NCBI RefSeq assembly: GCF_002266435.3
Contig: NZ_CP029426.2
Coordinates: forward strand, 3,936,001-4,000,000
Length of the DNA: 64,000 bases
Source: Bradyrhizobium amphicarpaeae
GTDB taxonomy: Bacteria > Pseudomonadota > Alphaproteobacteria > Rhizobiales > Xanthobacteraceae
Direction: 5' to 3'
Part shown: piece after piece, positions 1 to 12,081 of the stretch
Layout of the letters: each line of letters opens with the position of its first letter
Numbering within the stretch: the first letter of the stretch is position 1
The notes under the pieces: model-generated
The model's input: the letters and a program-made list of their open reading frames with translations, nothing else
What the model was told of the DNA's origin: nothing
Database searches by the model: none
Made by a program: the position numbers and the translations under genes

Positions 1-1
1 C

Positions 2-25
2 GACCACGATCCGTACCGTTACTGA
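2..25 (+). CDS. C-terminal tail of an upstream gene (partial)
   Basis: The first bases can be read in frame as the end of a protein terminating with residues DHDPYRY and a TGA at 23-25, eight bases before the next start codon. Too short to identify. The tight spacing suggests translational coupling to the HAD phosphatase that follows. Confidence 0.25.
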   Translation, partial: DHDPYRY

Positions 26-33
26 GTGAAAGG

Positions 34-663
34 ATGCAGGTGACAGCGCTCTCTCCCGGCAGCGCCGATGCGCTGCTGTTCGATCTCGGGCGCGTGGTGC
101 TCGACATCGACTTCTCCAAGGCGATCGCCTGCTGGGCGGGACATGCCGGCTGCCAGCCCGAGGCCATCGTCGCGCGCTATGTGCGTGACGAGGCCTATCG
201 GCTGCACGAGGTCGGCAGGATCAGCGACGAGGATTATTTCGCCTCGCTGCGTGCTTCGCTCGGAATCGGCATTTCGGACGCGCAATTCCTGGAAGGCTGG
301 AACGCGATCTTCGCCGGCGAGATGCCCGACATCGCCGAGCTGCTGCCGCGCGCGGCGAAGCAGATGCCGCTCTACGCCTTCTCCAACACCAACCGGCCGC
401 ATGTCGACTATTTCTCCAGGGAATATGGCGAACTGCTCGGCCATTTCCGCGCGCTGTATCTGTCGTCCAGCATCGGACTGCGCAAACCGGACGCGGAAGC
501 CTTCGACCACGTCGTCACCGCGATCGGCGTGCCTGCGGAGCGCATCGTGTTCTTCGACGACCTCGCCGAGAATGTCGAAGGTGCGCGGGCACGCGGACTG
601 ACGGCGGTGCATGTGACGTCGCCACGCGACGTTGGAAACGCCTTGAAGGCGTTGGGCATCTGA
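34..663 (+). CDS. HAD-superfamily phosphatase, YihX-like
   Basis: Predicted cytoplasmic HAD phosphatase of 209 residues. It shows the YihX-type motif I (LFDLGRVVLDID, nucleophile Asp17 followed by Leu-Gly), motif II SNTN, motif III LRKPD and motif IV FFDD near residue 170. E. coli YihX (199 residues) hydrolyses alpha-D-glucose 1-phosphate, and the match runs over the whole length, so a sugar-phosphate phosphatase is likely; the exact substrate is inference. The ATG at 34 abuts an AAAGG, leaving no spacing. An in-frame GTG at 40 would have normal Shine-Dalgarno spacing and may be the true start. Confidence 0.85.
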   Translation: MQVTALSPGSADALLFDLGRVVLDIDFSKAIACWAGHAGCQPEAIVARYVRDEAYRLHEVGRISDEDYFASLRASLGIGISDAQFLEGWNAIFAGEMPDIAELLPRAAKQMPLYAFSNTNRPHVDYFSREYGELLGHFRALYLSSSIGLRKPDAEAFDHVVTAIGVPAERIVFFDDLAENVEGARARGLTAVHVTSPRDVGNALKALGI

Positions 664-832
664 AGCCAGCCCGCCATCGCATCAGACTTGTTGCAGTCCC
701 GCTTGCAGGGAAAAATATGCAAGAGATGGGGGAACCGGATCGCTTTGTGCATTTTTACACAGAGTTCCGGGAACGTAATACCACCTCTCGGACTCATCAT
801 TCCGTTGGGAATTCTACGACGGACGTATCGAC

Positions 833-1036
833 GTGCTGGGCAAAACCTATCTCACCAGGCAGGCCTCTCTCCTGCTTGAATTCGCCAGAACCACCTCGGA
901 TTCTGACCTTTCCGCCAAGCTGATCAGCAAGGCCGCCGACCTGAAATCTCAGGCCGACCCGCTGCCGGACAAGGATCAAGGCCCGAGGGCTCCCGATGTC
1001 GCATTCGTCAACCCGGATGCGCCGAGCGGGCGTTGA
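833..1036 (+). CDS. small conserved-looking protein of unknown function
   Basis: A 67-residue ORF starting with GTG (MLGKTYLTRQASLLLEFART). It is charged, mostly helical in composition, lacks Cys and membrane segments, and has codon use like neighbouring genes. The reading frame stays open back to 779 and the extra residues look protein-like (WEFYDGRID), but no ATG exists there, so the GTG is the only usual start. It lies alone between the HAD phosphatase and moeA. No known domain recognised; a small helical protein is all that can be said. Confidence 0.5.
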   Translation: MLGKTYLTRQASLLLEFARTTSDSDLSAKLISKAADLKSQADPLPDKDQGPRAPDVAFVNPDAPSGR

Positions 1037-1177
1037 CCGATGCATGGCCCCTCCTGCCGACCAGTCCCGTCGTCTGGATGATGCGACGCCAGGCCTGAGT
1101 CTGTCTTCGATACGGGCTGAAAGCGGCAGCATGGTCGCCCTCGTCTGCAATTTTGCCTCCGCCTCCGCGCTCGGTTA

Positions 1178-1192
1178 GAACACTGTCGGAAC
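1178..1192 (+). promoter_or_regulatory. possible LexA (SOS) box upstream of moeA
   Basis: Perfect alphaproteobacterial SOS pattern GAAC-N7-GAAC, 34 bases before the moeA GTG. Because lexA lies directly downstream of moeA, repression here could also affect read-through into lexA. A single hit with eight fixed bases is expected about once per 65 kb per strand, so chance cannot be excluded. Confidence 0.4.
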
Positions 1193-1226
1193 ATTTCGTC
1201 CGAACGCGCCGAGCAGGAGTTTCGCC

Positions 1227-2438
1227 GTGGCCTTGATGCCGGTTTCCGACGCCCTGGCCGCGGTGCTGGCGGGCGTTGAGCCGCTGCCTGAACAGATGGT
1301 TTCGCTCGACGAAGCCTACCACCGGGTGCTCGCGCGTGACGTCGCCGCGCGGCGCACGCAGCCGCCGCAGGCCATGTCGGCGATGGACGGCTACGCCGTC
1401 CGCGCGGCCGACGCCGCAGCGATCGATTCCAGGTTGACTGTCATCGGTGAGGTCGCGGCCGGCCGTCCGTTCACAGGACGGGTCGGCGCAGGCGAAGCCG
1501 TGCGGATCTTCACTGGCGGTGTCGTTCCGGAGGGCGCGGACGCGGTCGTGATCCAGGAGGACACCATTGCGGACGGCAAGAGCGTCACGATCAAGGAAGC
1601 TGCGATCGTGGGTCGGCACATCCGCCCCGCTGGCGTGGATTTCCGCGAGGGTGACGTCCTCTTGCGCAAGGGGACCCGTCTGACTGAGCGCGATCTCGCC
1701 CTCGCGGCCGGCATGAATCACCCGTATCTCGCCGCCTGCCGACGCCCGAAGGTCGCGATCCTCGCCACCGGCGACGAACTGGTGATGCCGGGCGCCACAC
1801 CCGGGCACGGCCAGATCGTCTATTCCAACGGCTATGCCCTCCACGCGCTCGCCCGCAGCGAGGGTGCCGAGACCATCGACCTCGGTGTTGCCGCCGATAC
1901 GCTGGAGGCCACCACCGCCGGCATCCGCCGCGCGCGCGAAAGCGGCGCCGACATCCTGATCACGACCGGAGGCGCATCGGTCGGTGACCACGACCTGGTC
2001 CAGCAGGCCCTGCGGGACGAAGGCATCGCGATGGCGTTCTGGAAGATCGCGATGCGGCCCGGCAAGCCGATGATGCACGGACGGTTGGGGGCGATGGGCG
2101 TGATCGGCCTGCCCGGCAATCCCGTGTCGTCTTACGTGTGCGCCTTTCTGTTCATGGTGCCGCTGATTCGGGCGCTGTCGGGCCGTTCGGTGATTCATCA
2201 TCATCGCGAGCGCGCCGTGCTGGGTCGCGATCTCGGTGCCAACGACCAGCGCGAGGACTATCTGCGCGCGCGCCTGGAGCTGCGCGACGACGGCACGCTC
2301 GTCGCTCTTCCCGTCAGCCATCAAGACTCCTCTCTGCTTGCGAATCTTGCTGCAGCACAGGTACTTCTCGTGCGCGCACCGTTTGCGCCGAAGGCCGAGG
2401 CCGGCAGCCCCTGCGAGGTGCTGCGGCTCCCCGTCTGA
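1227..2438 (+). CDS. moeA: molybdopterin molybdenumtransferase MoeA
   Basis: Inserts molybdate into adenylylated molybdopterin, the last step of molybdenum cofactor synthesis, in the cytoplasm. The 403-residue length is typical. Family landmarks are visible in order: an N-terminal MDGYAVR segment, RIFTGGVVPEGADAV, the ATGDELV motif, the MPT-binding-fold segment TTGGASVGDHD, MRPGKPM and GLPGNPVSS, then the C-terminal beta-barrel domain. GTG start chosen because AGGAG lies nine bases upstream; an in-frame ATG at 1236 is the alternative. Followed by lexA after 176 bases, an order common in Bradyrhizobium relatives. Confidence 0.95.
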   Translation: MALMPVSDALAAVLAGVEPLPEQMVSLDEAYHRVLARDVAARRTQPPQAMSAMDGYAVRAADAAAIDSRLTVIGEVAAGRPFTGRVGAGEAVRIFTGGVVPEGADAVVIQEDTIADGKSVTIKEAAIVGRHIRPAGVDFREGDVLLRKGTRLTERDLALAAGMNHPYLAACRRPKVAILATGDELVMPGATPGHGQIVYSNGYALHALARSEGAETIDLGVAADTLEATTAGIRRARESGADILITTGGASVGDHDLVQQALRDEGIAMAFWKIAMRPGKPMMHGRLGAMGVIGLPGNPVSSYVCAFLFMVPLIRALSGRSVIHHHRERAVLGRDLGANDQREDYLRARLELRDDGTLVALPVSHQDSSLLANLAAAQVLLVRAPFAPKAEAGSPCEVLRLPV

Positions 2439-2449
2439 CCTGCGCGGCC

Positions 2450-2476
2450 ACACGCATTCCGCGTGTCTCGTTCTGT
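2450..2476 (+). terminator. weak hairpin after moeA
   Basis: Six-base stem ACACGC/GCGTGT with a five-base loop, followed by CTCGTTCTGTT. Too short and too poor in T to be a strong terminator; it may only attenuate moeA transcription before lexA. Confidence 0.25.
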
Positions 2477-2499
2477 TCACGCAAAATTAAGCAGTTGCG

Positions 2500-2514
2500 G
2501 AACATGTATCGAAC
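2500..2514 (+). promoter_or_regulatory. LexA box of the lexA promoter (autoregulation)
   Basis: Perfect GAAC-N7-GAAC, the LexA operator established for alphaproteobacteria. It immediately precedes and overlaps a likely -10 element TATAGT at 2516-2521, so bound LexA would block RNA polymerase. It lies 100 bases before the lexA ATG. Textbook autoregulation; identity supported by the gene downstream. Confidence 0.9.
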
Positions 2515-2525
2515 ATATAGTGTCC

Positions 2526-2540
2526 GTTCATGATTTGTTT
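2526..2540 (-). promoter_or_regulatory. degenerate second LexA box in the lexA leader
   Basis: GTTC-N7-GTTT on the plus strand, which is AAAC-N7-GAAC on the minus strand: one mismatch from consensus. It begins 11 bases after the perfect box ends and spans the expected transcription start, so it could give cooperative repression. Confidence 0.4.
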
Positions 2541-2614
2541 CGAGGATGTAGCGGCTTATCGCTGAATTCATCGTCTCGGAATCGAACGACATCAACCGGG
2601 GGACTTTGGTCGAG

Positions 2615-3316
2615 ATGTTAACGCGCAAACAATACGAGCTTCTGCGGTTCATCAGCGAACGCTTGAAGGAAAGCGGCGTGCCGCCGTCCTTCGACGAGAT
2701 GAAGGATGCGCTCGACCTGCGCTCGAAATCGGGCATCCACCGCCTGATCACCGCACTCGAGGAGCGCGGCTTCATCCGCCGCCTGCCCAACCGCGCCCGG
2801 GCCATCGAAGTGATCAAGTTGCCGGAGCTCCAGGCCGCCGCCGGCAGCCGACGCGGCTTCACGCCAAGCGTCATCGAGGGCAATCTCGGCAAGATCCGCG
2901 CGAGCTCCAGCCCGTCCGCAGACGAGGGCGAGCGGCCCGTTGCCGTGCCCGTGATGGGCCGCATTGCGGCCGGCACCCCGATCGAGGCGTTGCAGACCCG
3001 CAGCCACACCATCAGCGTGCCGCCCGACATGCTCGGCTCCGGCGAGCATTACGCGCTCGAAGTGCGCGGCGATTCCATGGTCGAGGCCGGCATCCTCGAC
3101 GGCGACATGGCGCTGATCCAGCGCAACGAGAGCGCCGATACCGGCGACATCGTCGTGGCGTTGATCGACGACGAGGAAGCCACGCTCAAGCGATTCCGCC
3201 GCCGTGGCGCGTCGATCGCGCTGGAGCCTGCCAATGCCGCGTATGAGGTGCGCATCCTGCCGCCGAACCGCGTGAAGATTCAGGGCAAGCTGATCGGGCT
3301 GTACCGCAAGTACTGA
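2615..3316 (+). CDS. lexA: LexA repressor, SOS regulator
   Basis: Transcriptional repressor of the SOS regulon that cleaves itself when stimulated by RecA filaments. From the ATG at 2615 the protein has 233 residues: winged HTH at about 1-65 ([13 protein letters not shown]), a linker, and an S24 peptidase domain. The cleavage site is Ala119-Gly120 (GRIAAG), with catalytic Ser154 in GDSM and Lys192 in EATLKRF, so it should be fully functional. The upstream TTG at 2606 is in frame, but 2615 has GGGGGAC at the right distance and gives the usual family start. Preceded by its own SOS box. Confidence 0.97.
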   Translation: MLTRKQYELLRFISERLKESGVPPSFDEMKDALDLRSKSGIHRLITALEERGFIRRLPNRARAIEVIKLPELQAAAGSRRGFTPSVIEGNLGKIRASSSPSADEGERPVAVPVMGRIAAGTPIEALQTRSHTISVPPDMLGSGEHYALEVRGDSMVEAGILDGDMALIQRNESADTGDIVVALIDDEEATLKRFRRRGASIALEPANAAYEVRILPPNRVKIQGKLIGLYRKY

Positions 3317-3743
3317 GTCCGGACGGTCTCGATCAAGAAGTCTTGTGCGCCTCGCGCGCGCGGCTGCGGTCGGCATCGCCGATCAGAGATTGGAGCGGAC
3401 GATGGTCCGCGCCGGCTGGATAGTCTTTCTGGTATTGCACAGACTATCCGGCCCCTTCTCCGCAGCGGCATCGTCGGCCGGGTGCGCAACAAGCATTGCT
3501 CCTCTTTCCCCACGACGCGGTCAATCTGCATTCTGGGCCTGCGGGCACCGACACGCGCCTGCCGAATGTAGGTGAGCGAACTTTGTTCCTATTGGATTCG
3601 GGAAAGATAATGTGATCTCGGCTCGCCGATCCGAGCCGCAGATTTGCCTACAACCAGGCAGACCGTCACGCGCTTCCACTCTGACAGGGGCCTGCGCCTC
3701 CAAAAGAGGTGCGGGTCGCTATCTCTGCATTGAGGAGCACCCG
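3317..3743. other. 427-base intergenic region
   Basis: Between lexA and the next gene. A 76-codon ORF at 3345-3575 has the composition of a random GC-rich frame and was not accepted. No terminator with a T tract follows lexA. The only signal is the candidate promoter at 3583-3611. Confidence 0.5.
3583..3611 (+). promoter_or_regulatory. candidate sigma-70 promoter
   Basis: TTGTTC (-35) and GATAAT (-10, five of six) separated by 17 bases, upstream of the unknown gene at 3744. It implies a leader of roughly 125 bases. The -35 is a poor match. Confidence 0.35.
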
Positions 3744-4172
3744 ATGTGTGACTACAGCCTGCATGCCGTCGCGACGCGCCCCGCAGAAGTCGGCGAGACG
3801 ATCGTCACGACAACGTTCCGCGGCACCTCGACGCGCGGCTTTGCCTCCGAAGCCGATCTCTCCGTCGCGGTCTGCCTGTTGCCGGGAACGGAACTCGCCT
3901 TCGCCGACAACGTCCGTTACGACAACCGCTGGATCTGGACGCGTACCGTCAACTCCCGCGTCGGCAAGTTCGGCAAGATCGATCCGCACATTCCCGATCG
4001 CCATCACGACGCGATCGAATTCCCGGACGGCAAATCCGTGCTGGTGACGCAGCTCGTCGAAGGCCAGCGCGCAACCGTCCTGCAGCTGCCGGTGACCCAG
4101 CCGGTCAGCGAGCGCAAGCGTGAGATCATCGCCGACAGTCGCCCGACGGCTCCGCGACTGCCGATCGGCTGA
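3744..4172 (+). CDS. conserved hypothetical protein
   Basis: 142 residues from an ATG preceded by GAGGAG. Starts MCDYSLHAVATRPAEVGETI and contains the segment GTSTRGFA, followed by a region rich in beta-type residues and aromatic or His pairs (NRWIWTRTV, PDRHHDAIEFPDGK). No signal peptide or membrane helix. I recognise it only as a type of conserved unknown protein in Bradyrhizobium-like genomes. Convergent with comEC, eight bases from its stop. Single-gene unit. Confidence 0.7.
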   Translation: MCDYSLHAVATRPAEVGETIVTTTFRGTSTRGFASEADLSVAVCLLPGTELAFADNVRYDNRWIWTRTVNSRVGKFGKIDPHIPDRHHDAIEFPDGKSVLVTQLVEGQRATVLQLPVTQPVSERKREIIADSRPTAPRLPIG

Positions 4173-4180
4173 CGAGGGCT

Positions 4181-6460
4181 TCAGTCCTCCGCCTGAAGAT
4201 CGGCCTCCGCCGGGGTCGCATCCTTGCTGCGCGGAGCCGCCGCCCTCGGCACGAGAGCTCCTTCGAATTCACCCTCGCCGGCAGCTGCCGGCGACCAGGG
4301 GCGGCTTGTGCCACTCGCCCTCACCGGCTGAACGGAAAAGCCGTCGCCGCGTGGCGTCAGGGCCAGCGCACCCTGGCGAGCGAGCCGCTGCCGATCCACC
4401 ACCATCGCCGCACAATCGGGCGGCGCCGGCCGAGACGTCACCACCAGTGCGGCCCGGTTGCAATCATCCGCCAGCGCCTCGATGCGCGAGGCCAGCGCGA
4501 CCAGCCGCCCGTCGGCGAGCGGCGTCACGCAGCCGGATTCGTCGCACGATATGCCGCTCGCCAGTGCACCACTGCCGGCATCGCGCGGATCGGCGTCGGC
4601 AGACAGCCACTCCTTCAGCAGGAAATTGTCCTTGCCCGTCCTGATCAGGTGCAAGCGCCCGTCCCCACCCCGCACCGCGACGCTCGCGCCATCCCCGGCA
4701 ATCAGGATATCGGGCTGCCGCACCGAAAGGCCCCAGGCGATAGAGGCCAGCAGCACCATGGCGCCGCCCCAGCGCAAAGGCGTGCGCAACAGGCCCATCA
4801 CGATGATCCCCAAGCTCGCTGCGATCAACGGCGCGATACCGAACGCCGGGATGCGGCCGACCGCGCCCGGCAATGCCGCCACCCAGCGCGAGACCACGAC
4901 CATCCAGTCGATGCCGATCCCCATCAGCCACCAGAACGCGCCGTCGAGCCCGAACGGCGCCGCGAGCAGGCCCAGCAGCCCGGCCGGCATCACCAGCGCC
5001 GAGACCACGGGCATTGCGCCGAGATTGGCGAGCACGCCGTAGGGCGTGACGCGGTGGAAGTGAAAGGCGGCATAGGGCGTGGTTGCAAGCCCGGCGATCA
5101 GCGAGGCGAGGAACAGCATCGCGATCTCGCGGCCGCCCCACATCGCGACGCGCGCGGTCGCCGAATGATCGGGCGAGGCGAACAGGTTCGGCATGCCGAT
5201 CTGCACCAGCGCGACGAGCCCGAGCGTCGCTGCAAACGACATCTGAAAACTCGGATGCACCAGCGCTTCGGGCGCGACTGCGAGCACGATCAGCGCCGCC
5301 ACCGCGAGCGTGCGGAACGTGATGGCGCGGCGATCGACCATCACCGCGATCAGCACCACCGCCGTCATGAAGAACGATCTTTGCGTCGCGACCTCAGCGC
5401 CGGACAAAAGCAGGTAGAACGCAGCCGCGACCAGCGCCGCGGCGGCCGACCATTTCTTGATGGCGAAGCCGGCCGCCAGTCCCGGGATCAAGGCCAGCAG
5501 AGCACGCACCGCGAAGAACACCACGCCGGCGACGACCGCCATGTGATAGCCGGAGATCGAGAGCACGTGCCCGAGCCCCGAAATGAACATCGCGTCGTTG
5601 ACGGGCGTCGAAATCGCATCGCGCCGCCCGGTCAGCAGCGCCGTCGCGATCGCACGGTTGTCGCCCTCGAGCGTGGCGCGGATGCGCGCATCGATCGCAT
5701 CGCGCAGGCCCTGCATGAAGGCGGCATAACGCAGCCGCAGGCCGCCTTCATCGTGCGGGATTGAAGCGGTGATCGCGCCCATCACGAAGCCGGAGGCACC
5801 GATGCCCTGAAAAAACATGTCGCGCGAAAAATCATAGCTGCCGGGGCGTACCGGTGAGAGCGGTGGCATCAACCGCGCCTTGAGCTGCACGAAGCTGCCG
5901 ACCGCGGGCGCAGTGCCCTTGCGCACGGAGAGGCGGACGCGTTCCAGTTTGACCTCGCTGCGCTGCGCCTCCATCGCGGTGACGCGCAGCACGAAACGGT
6001 CGGTGCGCTCGCGGATGTCGCGGGCCTCGACGAAACCCGACAGCGACACCGAATAGAGCGGTTTGGCCAGCACGGGATGGGCGATGCGCGCCGTCTTCCA
6101 GGTTGCCACAGCAAAGCCGGCCGCGACCGCCGCAATCATGATCGCAGGCGCAAACAGCCGGCTCCGCCGCAACAGGATCGCGCCGAACAGGAAGGCGATC
6201 GCCGTCGCGGCAACAACCCACAGCACCGGCTCATGATCGGCGGCAAAATACAGCGCGATGCCGCCGCCGAAGGCGACAGGCACCCACGGCAACAGTCGCC
6301 CGGCGCCGGCCTCGGCGCGGGCCCATTCCCGCAACGTCTCGACGATTGCCGGCCAGGCCCCAAACCCTACCGGCGCGAAGCCGCCAGCTGGTGCGGCACG
6401 GCCGACCGGCCACGTCCCGGCAACTCCCTGGGACCGTACTGGCCGGCCCGGCTCCGCCAT
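4181..6460 (-). CDS. comEC: ComEC/Rec2-family DNA-uptake channel protein
   Basis: Inner-membrane protein of 759 residues. Order: N-terminal membrane segments and an OB-like (DUF4131) region around 150-230, then the multi-helix competence domain that starts with GLGHVLSISGYHMAV and contains many hydrophobic helices to about 560. ComEC passes single-stranded DNA across the inner membrane during transformation. The C-terminal region corresponds to the metallo-beta-lactamase-like domain (ILIAGDGASVAVRGGDGRLH) but shows no HxHxDH-type zinc motif, so nuclease activity is unlikely. No other competence genes are nearby. Confidence 0.88.
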   Translation of the reverse strand: MAEPGRPVRSQGVAGTWPVGRAAPAGGFAPVGFGAWPAIVETLREWARAEAGAGRLLPWVPVAFGGGIALYFAADHEPVLWVVAATAIAFLFGAILLRRSRLFAPAIMIAAVAAGFAVATWKTARIAHPVLAKPLYSVSLSGFVEARDIRERTDRFVLRVTAMEAQRSEVKLERVRLSVRKGTAPAVGSFVQLKARLMPPLSPVRPGSYDFSRDMFFQGIGASGFVMGAITASIPHDEGGLRLRYAAFMQGLRDAIDARIRATLEGDNRAIATALLTGRRDAISTPVNDAMFISGLGHVLSISGYHMAVVAGVVFFAVRALLALIPGLAAGFAIKKWSAAAALVAAAFYLLLSGAEVATQRSFFMTAVVLIAVMVDRRAITFRTLAVAALIVLAVAPEALVHPSFQMSFAATLGLVALVQIGMPNLFASPDHSATARVAMWGGREIAMLFLASLIAGLATTPYAAFHFHRVTPYGVLANLGAMPVVSALVMPAGLLGLLAAPFGLDGAFWWLMGIGIDWMVVVSRWVAALPGAVGRIPAFGIAPLIAASLGIIVMGLLRTPLRWGGAMVLLASIAWGLSVRQPDILIAGDGASVAVRGGDGRLHLIRTGKDNFLLKEWLSADADPRDAGSGALASGISCDESGCVTPLADGRLVALASRIEALADDCNRAALVVTSRPAPPDCAAMVVDRQRLARQGALALTPRGDGFSVQPVRASGTSRPWSPAAAGEGEFEGALVPRAAAPRSKDATPAEADLQAED

Positions 6461-6555
6461 ATCCCTGCACCTTACGCGACGCGACTGACGCGGAGGCTAC
6501 CGGAACGTGCAGCGGCGCGAATAGCGGTACAGACCGGGAACGAGGGGAGCCGCCC

Positions 6556-6789
6556 CTACTTTTCCTCTTCCATGGTCACGGCCACGTCCGCTTTGGCGGA
6601 CAGCCGCACCTTGTTGCCCTCGACGCCGGCAACGAGGCCCTTGTCGATGAAGTGATGGTGGCCCTTGTGACTGCCCTCGCCGCTATCCTTCTTGGTCAGC
6701 TTGATGCGATTGCCCTCGACCTTGTCGACGGTACCGACATGGACGCCGTCGGCGCCGATGACTTCCATATGCTCTGCGATGTTCTGCAT
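6556..6789 (-). CDS. DUF2171 domain protein
   Basis: 77 residues from the ATG at 6789, which has AGGAACTCACC in front. Pattern HMEVIGADGVHVGTVDKVEG, then KLTKKDSG and HHHFIDKGLVAGVEGNKVRLS, matches DUF2171, a PRC-barrel-like small beta domain that often occurs alone. Contains a Lys/His-rich middle (GEGSHKGHHHF). Function unknown; a soluble cytoplasmic protein. A longer frame begins eight codons upstream but lacks a ribosome-binding site. Confidence 0.8.
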   Translation of the reverse strand: MQNIAEHMEVIGADGVHVGTVDKVEGNRIKLTKKDSGEGSHKGHHHFIDKGLVAGVEGNKVRLSAKADVAVTMEEEK

Positions 6790-6871
6790 GGTGAGTTCCT
6801 CTTCTGGACCCACACAACGCGCAAGGTGCGCGTTCGTTGCTTTCCCCGCAATGACGATGCCGTGCGGCCCC

Positions 6872-7258
6872 TCAGATCAGCGGCGCCTGCGCGGACGCGT
6901 GGTGATTGACGATCTTCCAGTCGCCGTCCTCGGGGACGATGACCCAACTCATCTTGACGACGAGATCGTCCCGCTCGCCGGCGAGATCGAACGAGATGGT
7001 CGCAGCCATATTGATCAGATCAGGGCCGGCTTGCGCTGCGTTCACGTCGGAAAACACGGCGTTCGGCTTACGCCAGCGCGGTAGGCCGCTGAAATAATCG
7101 GCGACGCCGTCCCTGCCCCGATAGAGTTTCGGGTTGGAGCCGAAGAAGAACGCGTTGTTCGAATACAGCGACGACAGCGCGGCCGCGTCGAGCGTCGCGA
7201 AGCCGGCGCACCATTTCGAAATGATGGTGGAAACGATGGCGTCGGCTTCATTGCTCAT
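6872..7258 (-). CDS. NTF2-like (SgcJ/EcaC family) protein
   Basis: 128 residues, small alpha+beta cone-fold protein. Visible: an N-terminal helix with IISKWCAGFATLDAAALSSL, then FFFGSNPKLYRGRDGVADYF and a C-terminal sheet ending VIVPEDGDWKIVNHHAS, the usual layout of the SgcJ/EcaC and DUF4440-like NTF2 families. Such proteins bind or modify small molecules, but substrates are rarely known. ATG at 7258 lies four bases after the glnS stop on the same strand, so it is probably co-transcribed and translationally coupled to glnS. Confidence 0.8.
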   Translation of the reverse strand: MSNEADAIVSTIISKWCAGFATLDAAALSSLYSNNAFFFGSNPKLYRGRDGVADYFSGLPRWRKPNAVFSDVNAAQAGPDLINMAATISFDLAGERDDLVVKMSWVIVPEDGDWKIVNHHASAQAPLI

Positions 7259-7262
7259 GTCA

Positions 7263-8939
<1,677 letters not shown>

Positions 8940-9083
8940 TACCAAAATCCTGTCGGGAAATCAGCGGTCCTTCTGCCAAATTCGCTTGGCTGAGCCAAGG
9001 CCTTAAGCGGTCCGCTGCCGGGCTTTAGTTATGCTCCGGTCCTGTTATATACCACCGCTTCCAATGCATGGGCCCTGCCAATA

Positions 9084-10511
9084 ATGACCTCTCCCGTCGT
9101 CACCCGCTTTGCTCCCTCCCCGACCGGCTTCCTCCATATCGGCGGCGCCCGCACGGCGCTGTTCAACTGGCTCTATGCGAAGAAGCACGGCGGCAAGATG
9201 CTGCTGCGGATCGAGGACACCGACCGGGAGCGCTCCACGGAGGCGGCAATCGGCGCCATCCTCGACGGCTTGAAATGGCTCGAGCTCGGCTGGGATGGCG
9301 AGGTCATCTACCAGTTCAGCCGCGCCGCGCGCCACCGCGAGGTCGCCGAGCAGTTGCTCGCCGACGGCAAGGCCTACCGCTGCTACGCCACCGCCGAGGA
9401 GCTCACCGCCATGCGCGAGAAGGCGCGCGCGGAGGGCCGCACCCGTCTCTATGACGGCCTGTGGCGCGACCGCGATCCCGCGACAGCCCCATCCGACGTC
9501 AAGCCAACGATCCGGCTCCGCGCGCCGCAGACCGGCGAGACCGTGATCGAGGACCAGGTCCAGGGCCGCGTCGTCTGGCAGAACGAGAACCTCGACGACC
9601 TCGTGCTTTTGCGCGGCGATGGCAACCCGACCTACATGCTCGCGGTGGTGGTGGACGACCACGACATGGGCGTCACCCATGTCATTCGCGGCGACGACCA
9701 TCTGATCAACGCCGCCCGCCAGAAGCAGATCTACGATGCGATGGGCTGGGCGCTGCCGAGCATGTCCCATATCCCCCTGATCCACGGCCCGGACGGCTCG
9801 AAGCTGTCCAAGCGCCACGGTGCGCTCGGCGTCGACGCCTACCGCGCCATGGGATATTTGCCGGCCGCGCTGCGCAATTACCTCGTCCGGCTCGGCTGGA
9901 GCCATGGCGACCAGGAGATCTTCTCGACCGAGGAGATGATTTCGGCGTTCGATCTCGCCAGCGTCGGCCGCGCCGCCGCCCGCTTCGATTTCGCCAAGCT
10001 GGAAAACCTCAACGGCCACTACATCCGCCACGCCGACGATCAATCACTCGTGAAGATGTTCGAGGACGTGCTCGACCATCTGGTGCCCGCGCGCGACGAG
10101 CTTAAGGCCAAGTTAAATGACACCACGCGTGCGCAGCTTCTCAAGGCCATGCCGGCCCTGAAGGAGCGCGCCAAGACGCTGATCGAGCTGATCGACAGCG
10201 CCTATTTCATCTTCGCCGACCGGCCGCTGGAGCTCGATCCCAAGGCGCAAGCGCTGCTGACGCCGGAGAACCGCAAGCTGATCGGCCAGCTACATTCCGC
10301 GCTGGAGAAAGTCGAGACGTGGAGCGGCGCCGCGACCGAAGCCGCGCTGCGTGCTTTTGCCGAGGAAAATAGTCTCAAGCTCGGCGCCGTCGCCCAACCC
10401 TTGCGGGCCGCGCTGACCGGGCGGACGACGTCGCCTGGTATATTTGAGGTTTTGGACGTCCTGGGACGCCAGGAAAGCCTCGGCCGGCTTAAGGATCAGT
10501 CTACGACGTAA
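9084..10511 (+). CDS. gltX: glutamyl-tRNA synthetase
   Basis: Class I synthetase charging tRNA-Glu, 475 residues, typical length. HIGH-type motif is HIGG at 18-21 ([19 protein letters not shown]) and the KMSKS-type motif is KLSKR at 240-244. A helical anticodon-binding domain follows to the C-terminus. Start at ATG 9084 gives the standard family N-terminus. Transcribed away from glnS and toward gltA, 146 bases from it. The two Glx synthetases side by side point to separate charging of tRNA-Glu and tRNA-Gln. Confidence 0.97.
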   Translation: MTSPVVTRFAPSPTGFLHIGGARTALFNWLYAKKHGGKMLLRIEDTDRERSTEAAIGAILDGLKWLELGWDGEVIYQFSRAARHREVAEQLLADGKAYRCYATAEELTAMREKARAEGRTRLYDGLWRDRDPATAPSDVKPTIRLRAPQTGETVIEDQVQGRVVWQNENLDDLVLLRGDGNPTYMLAVVVDDHDMGVTHVIRGDDHLINAARQKQIYDAMGWALPSMSHIPLIHGPDGSKLSKRHGALGVDAYRAMGYLPAALRNYLVRLGWSHGDQEIFSTEEMISAFDLASVGRAAARFDFAKLENLNGHYIRHADDQSLVKMFEDVLDHLVPARDELKAKLNDTTRAQLLKAMPALKERAKTLIELIDSAYFIFADRPLELDPKAQALLTPENRKLIGQLHSALEKVETWSGAATEAALRAFAEENSLKLGAVAQPLRAALTGRTTSPGIFEVLDVLGRQESLGRLKDQSTT

Positions 10512-10657
10512 GTCGAGCATGCGTGCGGTGATCTTGCAGCGCACACAGCAATAATATACCCATCTCCTCCGTACCTTCTGGAACATCCGGCCAGCCCCAT
10601 CATCTCTCAAAGGGGGCTCCGGCTCCGGCCCGTTTCACCATACATCGGGGACCTCTG

Positions 10658-11962
<1,305 letters not shown>

Positions 11963-11985
11963 ACCCAGGCCGATACGGCTTTCGC

Positions 11986-12021
11986 AACGGCGCCATCGCA
12001 GGATGGCGCCGTTTCTGTTTT
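11986..12021 (+). terminator. rho-independent terminator of gltA
   Basis: Perfect 12-base stem (11986-11997 with 12002-12013, AACGGCGCCATC and its complement), GCAG tetraloop, then TCTGTTTT. One of the strongest terminators in the window. Confidence 0.92.
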
Positions 12022-12081
12022 GGGCCCGCACCTCTTGCTGCCGCGCACAACAACAAGTCGGCCCGTCGCAGCGGCGAACGC

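Noticed and set aside
1189..1205. Additional LexA half-site after the moeA box
   Set aside because: Spacing between GAAC units is nine bases, not seven.
3345..3575. 76-codon ORF after lexA
   Set aside because: Composition typical of noncoding GC-rich DNA, no start signal.
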